The notes: generated by a model not told the origin, from the letters alone. A stretch of 64,000 nt of DNA from an uncultured Clostridium sp. (GCF_910588715.1 NZ_CAJURG010000001.1:278263-342262); one strand, 5' to 3'. Positions 52,579-62,229 are shown, counted from the first letter of the stretch. Numbers and translations: made by a program.

Positions 52579-54504
52579 TTATGATTTATTGCTATTATAT
52601 TCCTCTATCTTTTTAGCTATCCCTTCTAAATATTCCTGACGTTCATACTTTAATAGTAATTCTTCTTCTAAATTTAATTTTTCTTGATCTAATTGATTTA
52701 ACAATCCATAATTACTTGAATTTTTATTCATTTCCTCTTCTATTTCACATATTTTCATTTCTATAACTTCAATATCATTATAAATAGTTTCAAATTCTTT
52801 TTGCTCCTTAAATGAAAACTTTGGTCTTTCATCCTTATTTTTAATATATTCTTTTTTCTTAATATTTTCTATTTTAAAATCTTGCTCCATTTTTTCTTTT
52901 AAAAACTTTATTTCTTTATTTATTAAATAATCACTATAATTTCCATTATAAATATTAATTAATCCATTATCTTCAAAAGAAAAAATCTTATTACATATTC
53001 TATCTAAAAAATATCTATCATGGGAAACAACTATTACAACACCCACAAATTCATCAATAAAATCTTCTAAAATTTTTAAAGTTTCTATATCAAGATCATT
53101 TGTTGGTTCATCTAATATAAGAACATTAGGAGCAGACATTAAAACTCTTAATAAATGCAATCTTCTTCTTTCACCACCTGATAATTTTTCAATCATAGTA
53201 TATTGCATTGTTCCATCAAATAAAAATCTTTCAGCCAATTGAGATGCACTTATTTTATTTCCATCTTCAGTAGGTATCCACTCTCCACCATCTTTTATAT
53301 AATCTATAGCCTTCATAGATAAATCCATGCTAGAATCATCTTGTGCAAAGGTAGATATTTTAACAGTATCTCCAATTTCTATATAACCATTATCAGGATT
53401 TATCGAACCTTTTATTATATTTAATAATGTAGTTTTCCCTACTCCATTATGCCCTATTATCCCAATTCTATCCTCTTTTAAAATATTATAATTAAAGTTA
53501 TTTATAAGATTTTTTTCACTATAGCTTTTACTTATATTATGTAATTCTATTATTTTCTTTCCTAATCTAGTTCCTATAAATTGCATTTCTATACCTTGAT
53601 TTGGTGATATATATTCTTGGTTAACTAAATCCTCAAACCTTTGAAGTCTAGCTTTTTGTTTTGTAGTTCTTGCCTTAGCTCCTCTTTTAACCCATTTTAA
53701 CTCTTTTATAATTAACTTTTGCCTCTTCTCCTCAGCTTTAGATTCTACATCTAATCTTTCAGCTTTCTTTTCTAAAAACTCACTATAGTTACCTAAATAT
53801 TGATATATATTCCCTCTATCTAATTCTAATATCTTATTAGATACTCTGTCTAAGAAATATCTATCATGCGTAATCATTAATAAAGCTCCCTTACGACTGT
53901 TTAAATATTCTTCTAACCATTCAATAGAATTTGAATCTAAATGATTTGTAGGTTCATCTAAAACTAATAACTCACAAGGTTTAATTAAGGCAGAAGCTAA
54001 AAATACTCTTTTTCTTTGACCACCAGATAAGCGTCCCATTTTAGCAGAATAATCTGTTATTCCTAGCTTATTTAATATTGTTTTTACTTCACTTTCCAAG
54101 TTCCATAAATTTAAAGTATCTATCTTTTCTTGAATCTTAATTAATTTATTATTATCCTCTTCATTAAAATCATTATTACTTATCTTTTTTATAAGCTCTT
54201 CATACTCCATTAACAATTTCATTTCAATAGAATTACTTTTAAATATTTGTTGAATTACAGTTGCATCAGAATCAAATTTAGAATTTTGTTCTAAATACTC
54301 TATCCTTACCCCTTTCCCTTTAGTTATCTTCCCGTCAAAAAATTCATCTACTCCAGTAATTATTTTTAATAAAGTAGACTTTCCACTTCCATTAAGTCCA
54401 ATAATCCCAATTTTATCTCCTTCATTGATACCAAAAGATACATTATGTAATAATACTTTTTCACTATAAGTTTTATAAATATTTTCAACATTTAATAAAT
54501 TCAT
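52579..54504 (-). CDS. ABC-F family ATPase (Uup-like)
   Basis: A 641-residue soluble protein with two ABC domains and no membrane part. First: Walker A GLNGSGKST, signature LSGGQRKR, Walker B LLVLDEPTNHLD. Second: GHNGVGKTT, LSGGERRR, VLILDEPTNDLD. The linker between them is basic and helical (KWVKRGAKARTTKQKARLQRFE) and the C-terminus is a charged coiled coil. ABC-F proteins act on the ribosome. The C-terminal extension favours the Uup group over the antibiotic-resistance groups, but this is not certain. AAGGAGAAG precedes the ATG. Confidence 0.9.
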   Translation of the reverse strand: MNLLNVENIYKTYSEKVLLHNVSFGINEGDKIGIIGLNGSGKSTLLKIITGVDEFFDGKITKGKGVRIEYLEQNSKFDSDATVIQQIFKSNSIEMKLLMEYEELIKKISNNDFNEEDNNKLIKIQEKIDTLNLWNLESEVKTILNKLGITDYSAKMGRLSGGQRKRVFLASALIKPCELLVLDEPTNHLDSNSIEWLEEYLNSRKGALLMITHDRYFLDRVSNKILELDRGNIYQYLGNYSEFLEKKAERLDVESKAEEKRQKLIIKELKWVKRGAKARTTKQKARLQRFEDLVNQEYISPNQGIEMQFIGTRLGKKIIELHNISKSYSEKNLINNFNYNILKEDRIGIIGHNGVGKTTLLNIIKGSINPDNGYIEIGDTVKISTFAQDDSSMDLSMKAIDYIKDGGEWIPTEDGNKISASQLAERFLFDGTMQYTMIEKLSGGERRRLHLLRVLMSAPNVLILDEPTNDLDIETLKILEDFIDEFVGVVIVVSHDRYFLDRICNKIFSFEDNGLINIYNGNYSDYLINKEIKFLKEKMEQDFKIENIKKKEYIKNKDERPKFSFKEQKEFETIYNDIEVIEMKICEIEEEMNKNSSNYGLLNQLDQEKLNLEEELLLKYERQEYLEGIAKKIEEYNSNKS

Positions 54505-54579
54505 TTTCTTCTCCTTTACTTTTGTAAGATTTGATTAATTAATTTTATCATATATTATTAATTCAATTCAAATTTACTT

Positions 54580-54616
54580 AAAAATTAATGACATCTATAA
54601 TAGATGTCATTAAAAT
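54580..54616 (-). terminator. Terminator after the helicase-like gene
   Basis: Stem AATGACATCTA / TAGATGTCATT with a three-base loop (54587-54611); on the minus strand it is followed by AATTTTT. Confidence 0.8.
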
Positions 54617-54620
54617 TAAT

Positions 54621-56450
54621 TTATTCATTTAATACCTTGTGTATTCTTTGAATTTCTTCATTTTTATTTAACCACCAATTTCTATACCAAACAAAAATAA
54701 TTTTATATCCTAAATTAATTAAATTTATTATTTTAATCAACTCATTACAATCAAAAAAATCATTATTATTTAAATATATAATTTTATTTTCAAAGCTTCC
54801 AGGTTCAAAATATATAATTGAAATATCATCTTCCTTTTGAAAAACTGCATACCCTAAATTATTAAGCATCTTATATATGCTTTTATCTAAATTTTCACTA
54901 CAATTCTTATTGTTAATCCTACTATTATATAATTTATTAGTTAAATCTGATTCATCAACTATCAAATCAAATATCTCATCTAACTTTTCTCTATTTTCCA
55001 TATATTCTTTTTTATCTATAATCATTATTGGAAAAAGGTTCAATAAAAAATTTATATTAACTTTACTATATCTTTCATTAATTAAACTATCAACATCTAA
55101 TTTATTTAAATCTATATTATTTTTATTAATAAATAAATTAATTTCTTTATTTCTAATTCCTGTTAAAACCTTTAATAAAATATTATAATAAGACTTTAAT
55201 GATTCATTTAATCTATATATTTTTTCATATATTTTATTATAAGAATTTATTACACCACCTTCATTATTCTCTATGAGTTCTATCCTTCTATAACAATAAT
55301 ACTTAGGTATAAATTTTAATAAATCTTTTAAATCATTTTTATTACTTAAATTTTCGTAAACATAATTTAAAATTTCTCTTTGGGTATCATTTAATATTTT
55401 TATTTTATCTTCTACTTCTAAATAATCCCTATATATAACTAAAGTTTCTTTTATATATTTTATATAATTATACAATTCATCTTCATTTATAATTTTATTA
55501 TTTATTTCTTCTAAAACATTTTCTTTATAAACCCTATTTAAAAAAGAAAATGATTGGGAGAACATAGTTAAATTCTCTATATTCTCTATAAACTGATTAT
55601 ATATTATTTTTTCCTTCTCATTATATTCTTCATATAACATGTTTTTATTACTTATCATATCTTTATATTTTTTAATTCCAATACATTTATACCATTTAAA
55701 GCTTTCAGCTTTATTAATAATATCCTTATTATGTTCATAATTAATATTTTTAACTAATTCGTTAATTTCATCATTAGTATAATTCTTGTAATAAAAATTT
55801 CCACTTTTAAAGTCGCGTGTATATTCATTAAAATAAATAGGTGGTATAAAAGCAAAAGTATTGTTTAAAATAGTGCTTAATTTATTTATAATAATATCAA
55901 TATCTTTTCTATCAATATTATTTTTTATTATTTTGAATTTTTTATTGTTTTGAAATTTATTATATTTAATAAAACAATTTACATAATTATTCTTTATCAA
56001 TTTATCCACTTCTAAAATTATATTTAAGCTATTATCTTCTAAAAATAATGGAGATTTACTTAATATAGAATAATACTCAAATTCTTTATCCTTAAATTCA
56101 ATACTTTTATCGGTAATTAAGTATAAATCATTTAATGAGTAATTTTTATTCTTTGTGTTAAATACAGAAAATGTTTTTATAATATTTTTTGTATCATTAT
56201 TTATTTGTCTTCTTAAAACCTTAATTTTTTTAATATCTAATTCATCATTATATTCTTCTTTAATATTATCAATAGTTTCAAGAAAAATATTTTCATCAAA
56301 TTTATTTATAATAAAATCATTAAAATATTCAATGAAATCATGAAGTTTACTATCATTTTTTATTATTAAAATTTTATTTCTATTTATTAAGTTTTCGATA
56401 ATATCATCAAAAGCTTTATTATTTAACATAAATTTATAAATACTATTCAT
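54621..56450 (-). CDS. Divergent protein resembling a degenerate superfamily-1 helicase with C-terminal nuclease fold
   Basis: A 609-residue, very Asn/Ile/Lys-rich soluble protein. FPIMII (473-478) followed by FDLIVDESD (494-502) parallels the 'FP-(V/C)-W-I ... FDLVIFDEASQ' helicase II motif of long DUF4011-type helicases. The C-terminal 95 residues, ending YKIIFVWYRNWWLNKNEEI, parallel the MTES_1575/Vsr-like nuclease domain at the end of those proteins. No Walker A (GxxxxGK[ST]), no helicase motifs III-VI and no nuclease acidic/ExK residues are visible, so catalysis seems lost. Function unknown. No normal operon partners. Confidence 0.6.
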   Translation of the reverse strand: MNSIYKFMLNNKAFDDIIENLINRNKILIIKNDSKLHDFIEYFNDFIINKFDENIFLETIDNIKEEYNDELDIKKIKVLRRQINNDTKNIIKTFSVFNTKNKNYSLNDLYLITDKSIEFKDKEFEYYSILSKSPLFLEDNSLNIILEVDKLIKNNYVNCFIKYNKFQNNKKFKIIKNNIDRKDIDIIINKLSTILNNTFAFIPPIYFNEYTRDFKSGNFYYKNYTNDEINELVKNINYEHNKDIINKAESFKWYKCIGIKKYKDMISNKNMLYEEYNEKEKIIYNQFIENIENLTMFSQSFSFLNRVYKENVLEEINNKIINEDELYNYIKYIKETLVIYRDYLEVEDKIKILNDTQREILNYVYENLSNKNDLKDLLKFIPKYYCYRRIELIENNEGGVINSYNKIYEKIYRLNESLKSYYNILLKVLTGIRNKEINLFINKNNIDLNKLDVDSLINERYSKVNINFLLNLFPIMIIDKKEYMENREKLDEIFDLIVDESDLTNKLYNSRINNKNCSENLDKSIYKMLNNLGYAVFQKEDDISIIYFEPGSFENKIIYLNNNDFFDCNELIKIINLINLGYKIIFVWYRNWWLNKNEEIQRIHKVLNE

Positions 56451-56536
56451 TACACTATTCTCCTTATATTATTTATTAATATAAGATATGAGTTTTATTA
56501 GGTTTACATTACAATTAAGATTTTTAATTTAATATA

Positions 56537-56581
56537 AAAGCTCGTTTTAAGCGTAAAATTTACGCCTAAAACGAGCTTTAT
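56537..56581 (-). terminator. Terminator after purB
   Basis: A long stem, AAAGCTCGTTTTA (56537-56549) with its complement at 56567-56579, extended by GCGTAAA / TTTACGC. It separates purB from the next minus-strand gene. Confidence 0.9.
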
Positions 56582-56587
56582 TAATAA

Positions 56588-58018
56588 CTAAACATTAATT
56601 TCACTTTTTATATTTAAAGCATCTTTATTGTCATTTATAATAGGATTAACATACTCTTCTATAAATTCAACAACTTGACTTGGAGCTCTTCCTATAAATT
56701 TATTTGGATTTATAATAGATTTAATTTCATCTTCACTTAAATTAAAATAATCATCAGAAATAATTCTGTCAATTAAATCATTATTTAATCCTTCACCTTT
56801 AACTCTTTGTGCTGCATCCATTGAATGTACTCTCACTCTTTCATGTAATTCCTGTCTATCTCCACCTTTTTTAACTGATTCCATAATTATATTTTCAGTA
56901 GCCATAAACGGTAATTCATTATTAACATGACTAGCAATTACTTTTTCGTATACAACCATATTTTCTGATATATTAATATATAAATTTAATACTCCATCTA
57001 AGGCTAAAAATGATTCTGCAACTGATATTCTCTTATTAGCAGAATCATCAAGAGTTCTTTCAAACCATTGAGTTGAAGCCGTTATTGCAGGATTTAGCGA
57101 ATTTACAATTACCATTCTTGCTAAAGCTCCCATTCTTTCGCTTCTCATAGGATTTCTCTTATATGCCATTGCTGAAGATCCTATTTGATGTTTTTCAAAT
57201 GGTTCCTCCATTTCTTTCATACTTTGTAATAACCTTAAATCATTACTAAACTTATAAGCACTTTGAGCTATTTCTGATAATGTATTTAATACTATTGAAT
57301 CAACTTTTCTAGGATAAGTTTGCCCAGTAACTCCATAGCTTTTATCAAATCCCATTTTCTTAGCAACATATGTATCTAAAGCTTTAACTTTACTTTCATC
57401 ATCCTCAAATAAGTTCATAAAACTAGCTTGTGTTCCTGTTGTTCCTTTTACTCCCCTTAATTTAAGCTTTGATAATAAAAAGTCTATATTTTCTACATCT
57501 AATACTAGGTCTTGCATCCATAAAGATGCTCTTTTACCAACTGTAGTTAATTGTGCTGGTTGAAAATGTGTAAACCCTAAGGTAGGCATATCTTTATATT
57601 TAATAGCAAAATTAGAAAGATGATATAATACTGTTATTATTTTTTTCTTTATTAATAATAAAGCATCTCTCATTATTATTATATCTGTATTATCTCCAAC
57701 ATAACAACTAGTAGCCCCTAAATGTATTATTCCCTTTGCATTAGGACATTGTAATCCATATGCATAAACGTGGCTCATAACATCATGTCTTACTTCTTTT
57801 TCTCTTTTTATTGCTTCTTCATAATTTATATTATCTATATTAGATTTTAATTCACTTATTTGCTCATCTGTAATATTTAATCCTAATTCCTTTTCTCCTT
57901 CAGCTAAAGCTAACCAAAGCTTTCTCCAAGTAGAAAACTTCATATCATCTGAAAATATATAACTCATTTCCTTTGATGCATATCTTGAATTTAATGGGGA
58001 ATTATATATATTTGTCAT
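56588..58018 (-). CDS. purB: Adenylosuccinate lyase
   Basis: Cleaves fumarate from SAICAR and from adenylosuccinate in purine synthesis. The 476-residue protein has the fumarase-superfamily signature GSSAMAYKRNPMRSER with the catalytic serine loop, LGFTHFQPAQLTTVGKR with the conserved histidine, and GATSCYVGDN in the N-terminal domain. AGGTATT-type site (GGAGG at about 58027) precedes the ATG. It stands apart from other pur genes and no purine riboswitch is visible upstream. Confidence 0.95.
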   Translation of the reverse strand: MTNIYNSPLNSRYASKEMSYIFSDDMKFSTWRKLWLALAEGEKELGLNITDEQISELKSNIDNINYEEAIKREKEVRHDVMSHVYAYGLQCPNAKGIIHLGATSCYVGDNTDIIIMRDALLLIKKKIITVLYHLSNFAIKYKDMPTLGFTHFQPAQLTTVGKRASLWMQDLVLDVENIDFLLSKLKLRGVKGTTGTQASFMNLFEDDESKVKALDTYVAKKMGFDKSYGVTGQTYPRKVDSIVLNTLSEIAQSAYKFSNDLRLLQSMKEMEEPFEKHQIGSSAMAYKRNPMRSERMGALARMVIVNSLNPAITASTQWFERTLDDSANKRISVAESFLALDGVLNLYINISENMVVYEKVIASHVNNELPFMATENIIMESVKKGGDRQELHERVRVHSMDAAQRVKGEGLNNDLIDRIISDDYFNLSEDEIKSIINPNKFIGRAPSQVVEFIEEYVNPIINDNKDALNIKSEINV

Positions 58019-58157
58019 TTTAATACCTCCGAATATTTTTTATAATTAACATAACATAATTCGTATTATATCATATTTTTATTTATTTTGTTAGTTATAT
58101 TTAAAAAAAATTTTTCATATTATTTTATATGAATAGTATAAATATGGAGGATTTAAA

Positions 58158-58370
58158 ATGTGTAAATTAAACTTTTTTGACAAATTATCTGCTGTTCTTG
58201 TTTTACTTGGTGCAATTAATTGTGGTGCTATAGGTCTTTTCACTACTAATGTTATAGCATCTTTAGTAGGTAATAATGTTATCATATTTAGAGTGATATA
58301 TATATTAATATTAATAGGTGCTATTGATTTAATTTCCCTTATATTTAGATGTGATATATTAAAAAATTGA
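58158..58370 (+). CDS. DUF378 family small membrane protein
   Basis: A 70-residue protein with two transmembrane helices matching DUF378 (B. subtilis YuzA type): DKLSAVLVLLGAINCGAIGLF and a second helix ending in RCDILKN. Function unknown. GGAGG precedes the ATG. It is the only plus-strand gene in this part of the window. Confidence 0.85.
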   Translation: MCKLNFFDKLSAVLVLLGAINCGAIGLFTTNVIASLVGNNVIIFRVIYILILIGAIDLISLIFRCDILKN

Positions 58371-58391
58371 TAAAACTTTAGGTAGTGAAAA

Positions 58392-58462
58392 TCTTGAGGA
58401 AAAGTGAAACTTATATCTTTAGATATATACTCAAGAACTCCTCGCCTTTAGGCTTTGGAGTT
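58392..58462. mobile_element. Hairpin-rich relic resembling an IS200/IS605 end (tentative)
   Basis: Two linked structures without coding capacity: TCTTGAG (58392-58398) pairs with CTCAAGA (58430-58436) and encloses TATATCT / AGATATA (58412-58427); next to it AACTCC / GGAGTT (58436-58462) encloses GCC-TTTA-GGC. The last hairpin, with its TTTAG loop side and CTC/GAG base, looks like the right end and omega-RNA 3' end of IS200/IS605 (TnpB) elements. No transposase is present. Resemblance is by eye only. Confidence 0.35.
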
Positions 58463-58487
58463 TAAATACATAAAAATATAACTAAAA

Positions 58488-58517
58488 TAAAAAAAGTGCA
58501 TAAAGCACTTTTTTATT
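58488..58517. terminator. Terminator after ptsH
   Basis: Stem AAAAAGTGC / GCACTTTTT with a five-base loop; T runs on both strands, so it can also stop plus-strand RNA. Confidence 0.85.
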
Positions 58518-58778
58518 TTAGTCTTCTAAAGTTTCGATTAATTTAGCTATTTCTTCTGCTGCTAAAGTTTCATCATCACCAGTAGCTGTTACTGTAATGT
58601 TAGCTCCTTTAGTAACTCCTAATGATAAAACACCAATTAAACTCTTAACATTAGCTTTTTTTCCGTTAAATTCAATGCTTACATCTGATTTAAAAGATGA
58701 AGCCTTTTTAACTAATAAAGTCGCTGGTCTTGCGTGTAAACCAGTTCCGTTGTTCACTATTACTTCTTTAGATACCAT
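58518..58778 (-). CDS. ptsH: Phosphocarrier protein HPr
   Basis: Carries phosphate from enzyme I to the sugar-specific PTS proteins. The 86-residue protein has the catalytic H15 (GTGLHARPA) and the regulatory S46 (VKSLIGVLSLG), which HPr kinase phosphorylates in Firmicutes for catabolite control. ATG 58778 follows GAGGTG by six bases; a GTG at 58787 lies in that site. It stands alone, not next to ptsI. Confidence 0.94.
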   Translation of the reverse strand: MVSKEVIVNNGTGLHARPATLLVKKASSFKSDVSIEFNGKKANVKSLIGVLSLGVTKGANITVTATGDDETLAAEEIAKLIETLED

Positions 58779-58899
58779 TAAACACACCTCTTTACATATA
58801 ATATATTATATATCTAACGATTACATTATATACTGTATTTAAAATAATTTCAATACTAAAATTTCCTTAAATATAAAGTTAATTATTTTTTATTTATAT

Positions 58900-59160
58900 T
58901 TATCTAGGTTGAACAATTAACTTTATTGCAGTTCTTTCTTCACCATCAATTTCAATATCAGTAAATGCTGGTACGCATACTATATCTCTTCCTGTTGGCG
59001 CTACAAATCCTCTTGCAATTGCAACTGCTTTTACAGCTTGATTTATTGCCCCTGCTCCAACAGCTTGTACTTCTACAATGCTTTTTTCTTTAATTATTGC
59101 TGCTAATGCACCAGCAACTGAATTTGGATTAGATTTTGTTGATACTTTTAATACTTCCAT
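58900..59160 (-). CDS. spoVS: Stage V sporulation protein S
   Basis: An 86-residue Alba-like protein, very highly conserved in spore formers and affecting septation and spore-coat stages. The sequence MEVLKVSTKSNPNSVAGALA and VQAVGAGAINQAVKA is near-identical to known SpoVS. The gene directly follows rny, as in many Firmicutes. AGGAGGG precedes the ATG. Its presence argues that the organism forms spores. Confidence 0.96.
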   Translation of the reverse strand: MEVLKVSTKSNPNSVAGALAAIIKEKSIVEVQAVGAGAINQAVKAVAIARGFVAPTGRDIVCVPAFTDIEIDGEERTAIKLIVQPR

Positions 59161-59278
59161 TTATATTTTCCCTCCTGATTTAAAACCGTTTACATATAGT
59201 AGTAAAAAAAACTACTTATACAATTATATATTCTACAAAATAATTCTAATTCCTTCTTTTCATTTAAAAAAATTAAAA

Positions 59279-59322
59279 TTAAAAGAACATATCTTACTTA
59301 TAAAAATATGTTCTTTTAATTT
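59279..59322 (-). terminator. Terminator after rny
   Basis: Stem AAAAGAACATAT / ATATGTTCTTTT with a loop of about 14 bases, just after the rny stop codon in the minus direction. Confidence 0.8.
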
Positions 59323-59323
59323 A

Positions 59324-60868
59324 TTATTTAGCAAAATCCACAGCCCTTATTTCTCTTATTACATTGATTTTAATTTGACCTGGATATTCTAATTGTTCTT
59401 CAACGCTTTTAGCTAAATTACGAGCTAGTTCAATAGAACCAGCATCATCTAATTGTTCTGGTTTAACCATTATCCTAATTTCTCTCCCAGCTTGAATGGC
59501 ATATGACTTATCTACGCCCTCATAAGAATTTGCAATTTCTTCAAGTTTCTCTAATCTTTTAATATAAGCTTCTAATGTTTCTCTTCTTGCACCCGGTCTA
59601 GCTGCTGATATTGCATCAGCTGCTTGAACTAAAATAGCCTCTAAAGACATCATTTCAACATCACCGTGATGAGCTGCAATAGCATTAACAACTAAAGGTG
59701 ATTCATGATACTTTTTAGCAAAGTCTCCACCAATTAGAGCATGAGGCCCTTCTTGTTCTTGATCTATAGCTTTACCAATATCATGTAATAATCCAGCTCT
59801 CTTAGCTAAATTAACATCAAGACCTAATTCTGAAGCCATTACACTAGCTAAGTATGCAACTTCTATTGAATGTTTTAAAACATTTTGACCATAGCTAGTT
59901 CTATACTTAAGCCTTCCTAAAAGCTTTATAATTTCAGGATGTAAACCATGTACACCTGTTTCTAAAGTCGCTTGTTCTCCTTCTTCTTTAATATCATTTT
60001 CAACATCTTTTTTGGCTCTTTCAACCATTTCTTCAATTCTAGCTGGATGTATTCTTCCATCTACAATTAATTTTTCAAGTGCTATTCTAGCTACTTCTCT
60101 TCTTATAGGATCGAAACTAGATAAAATAACCGCTTCTGGAGTATCATCAATTATTAAGTCTACTCCTGTTAATGTTTCGAGTGTTCTTATATTTCTACCT
60201 TCTCTTCCAATAATTCTGCCTTTCATTTCATCATTTGGTAATGCAACTACATGAACTGTTGATTCAGATACATGATCAGCTGCACATCTTTGTATTGCAG
60301 TAGTTATAATTTCTCTAGATTTTTTATCAGCTTCTTCTTTAGCTTTTGATTCAATTTCTTTAATAAGTAAAGCAGCATCGTGAGAAACTTCTTTTTTAAC
60401 TTCTCCTAGAAGAATTTCTTTAGCTTCTTCTGTTGTTAAATTTGAAATTCTCTCTAACTCTTCTCTTCTTTTTACATATAACTGCTGAATATTTTCTTCA
60501 ACTTGATCAACTTCTTGCATTCTTTTATTGATAGTTTCCTCTTTCTTTTCTAAAAGATCACTCTTTTTGTCTAAAGACTCTTCTCTTTGTAAAAGTCTTC
60601 TTTCAAGCCTTTGAATTTCATTTCTTCTCTCACGAGAATCTCTGTCTAAATCATTTCTTAGTTTGTGAACCTCTTCTTTAGCCTCTAAAATAGATTCTTT
60701 TTTAGTTGCTTCCGCTTCTCTTTTAGCTTTTTCTACTAAATCATTTGCTTCTTTTTCTAAAAATGAAACCTTTTTTTGCGTGGCCTTTTGTACGGCTTTA
60801 TATACAATAAATCCGAATATTCCTAATAATAAAATATCAACTAATACCATTGTTAATATATTATTCAA
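59324..60868 (-). CDS. rny: Ribonuclease Y
   Basis: Membrane-bound endoribonuclease that starts mRNA decay. The 514-residue protein has an N-terminal membrane helix (about 4-24), a long charged coiled coil (30-190), a KH domain (GRIIGREGRNIRTLE, near 215) and an HD domain with the metal-binding motif LLHDIGKAID. Length is typical. AGGAGGTG precedes the ATG. Position between recA and spoVS matches other clostridia. Confidence 0.97.
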   Translation of the reverse strand: MNNILTMVLVDILLLGIFGFIVYKAVQKATQKKVSFLEKEANDLVEKAKREAEATKKESILEAKEEVHKLRNDLDRDSRERRNEIQRLERRLLQREESLDKKSDLLEKKEETINKRMQEVDQVEENIQQLYVKRREELERISNLTTEEAKEILLGEVKKEVSHDAALLIKEIESKAKEEADKKSREIITTAIQRCAADHVSESTVHVVALPNDEMKGRIIGREGRNIRTLETLTGVDLIIDDTPEAVILSSFDPIRREVARIALEKLIVDGRIHPARIEEMVERAKKDVENDIKEEGEQATLETGVHGLHPEIIKLLGRLKYRTSYGQNVLKHSIEVAYLASVMASELGLDVNLAKRAGLLHDIGKAIDQEQEGPHALIGGDFAKKYHESPLVVNAIAAHHGDVEMMSLEAILVQAADAISAARPGARRETLEAYIKRLEKLEEIANSYEGVDKSYAIQAGREIRIMVKPEQLDDAGSIELARNLAKSVEEQLEYPGQIKINVIREIRAVDFAK

Positions 60869-61047
60869 ACTAACACCTCCTTACATAAATCTCTATTTAT
60901 ATTTTAATAGAAAGCATTTAGGTGTCATATTATTCTCACTGTTCCTATGAATATGATAAACCAGTATTTGTTATTATTCTAACTTAAAAAAAAGATTATG
61001 TCAAGAATGTTACTTGTCATGCACATAGTGATTTAATTAAAATAAAT

Positions 61048-61112
61048 AAAAAAATAAAATTAGAAATATCACTATAAGATTTACTTATTTGTAATATTCC
61101 TAATTTTATTTC
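61048..61112 (-). terminator. Terminator after recA
   Basis: Long stem between AATAAAATTAG and its complement CTAATTTTATT (about 61048-61058 with 61100-61112), T run on the minus strand. The spacer 60890-61047 contains nothing else that I can name. Confidence 0.7.
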
Positions 61113-61113
61113 A

Positions 61114-62157
61114 TTACTTACTTTCTTTTTTATCCTTTTTTTTATTTTTATCTTCCATTAGTGGAAGTTCATATTTTAATCTTATTTTATTTTCAATTTC
61201 TAATGCAACCTCTGGGTTATCTCTTAAATATTGCTTTGCATTTTCTCTTCCTTGTCCTAATCTTATATCTCCATATGAGAACCAAGCACCGCTCTTTTGA
61301 ACAATATTTTCTTTAACACCAACATCTACAATATTTCCTGTTCTAGAAATCCCCTCATTATACATTATATCAAATTCAGCTTGTTTAAATGGAGGAGCTA
61401 CTTTATTTTTCATTATTTTAACTCTTGTTCTATTACCAATAATTTCATCACCTTGTTTTATTGAATCTATTCTTCTTACATCCATTCTAATACTTGAATA
61501 GAATTTAAGAGCTCTTCCTCCAGTAGTAGTTTCTGGATTTCCAAACATAACTCCAACTTTTTCTCTTAATTGATTTATAAAAATAACTACACACTTAGAT
61601 TTATTAATTGTACCTGTTAATTTTCTTAAGGCTTGAGACATTAATCTTGCTTGTAATCCAACATGGGAATCTCCCATTTCACCTTCTATTTCAGCTCTAG
61701 GAACTAGTGCTGCAACTGAATCGACCACAAGAACATCTATAGCTCCTGATCTAACTAAAGCTTCTGCAATTTCTAAGCCTTGTTCTCCTGTATCCGGTTG
61801 AGATACTATAAGATTTTCTGTATCTACCCCTAAGTTTCTTGCATAACTTGGATCTAGAGCATGTTCTGCATCAACAAATGCTACTGCTCCACCTAATTTT
61901 TGAGCTTCTGCAGCTACATGTAATGCAACTGTTGTTTTACCAGAGCTTTCAGGTCCATAAATTTCTATTATTCTTCCTCTAGGAACTCCACCTATCCCTA
62001 AAGCTATATCTAAATCAAGACACCCAGTTGAAATTGAATCTACATTTAAAGTACTATGTTCACCTAACTTCATTATAGATCCCTTACCAAACTGCTTTTC
62101 AATTTGACTCATCGCATTTTCAATTGCTTTTAATTTATTTTCATCTATGTTTGCCAT
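61114..62157 (-). CDS. recA: Recombinase RecA
   Basis: Strand-exchange protein and co-protease that triggers LexA self-cleavage. The 347-residue protein has Walker A GPESSGKT, Walker B IDVLVVDSVAAL, the DNA-binding loops (PETTTGGRALKFY) and a Lys-rich C-terminus. AAAGGATGG precedes the ATG. It has its own promoter with a perfect LexA box. Confidence 0.98.
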   Translation of the reverse strand: MANIDENKLKAIENAMSQIEKQFGKGSIMKLGEHSTLNVDSISTGCLDLDIALGIGGVPRGRIIEIYGPESSGKTTVALHVAAEAQKLGGAVAFVDAEHALDPSYARNLGVDTENLIVSQPDTGEQGLEIAEALVRSGAIDVLVVDSVAALVPRAEIEGEMGDSHVGLQARLMSQALRKLTGTINKSKCVVIFINQLREKVGVMFGNPETTTGGRALKFYSSIRMDVRRIDSIKQGDEIIGNRTRVKIMKNKVAPPFKQAEFDIMYNEGISRTGNIVDVGVKENIVQKSGAWFSYGDIRLGQGRENAKQYLRDNPEVALEIENKIRLKYELPLMEDKNKKKDKKESK

Positions 62158-62176
62158 ATAATAACCATCCTTTCAC

Positions 62177-62188
62177 GAACATTTGTTC
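62177..62188. promoter_or_regulatory. LexA box at recA
   Basis: GAAC-ATTT-GTTC, an exact match to the Gram-positive SOS pattern, between the recA -10 element and its start codon. Confidence 0.9.
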
Positions 62189-62200
62189 TTGTATGAGTAA

Positions 62201-62229
62201 ATTATAATTTATATTTAATTTATAGTCAA
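62201..62229 (-). promoter_or_regulatory. recA promoter
   Basis: On the minus strand TTGACT (62229-62224), 17-base spacer, TATAAT (62206-62201). The LexA box lies just downstream, so bound LexA would block transcription. Confidence 0.85.

Noticed and set aside
54877..55188. 103-codon plus-strand ORF opposite the helicase-like gene
   Set aside because: Hydrophobic Leu/Ile/Ser shadow of an Asn/Lys/Ile-rich gene, without initiation signals.
58019..58157. Purine riboswitch before purB
   Set aside because: No matching conserved core or three-way junction visible.
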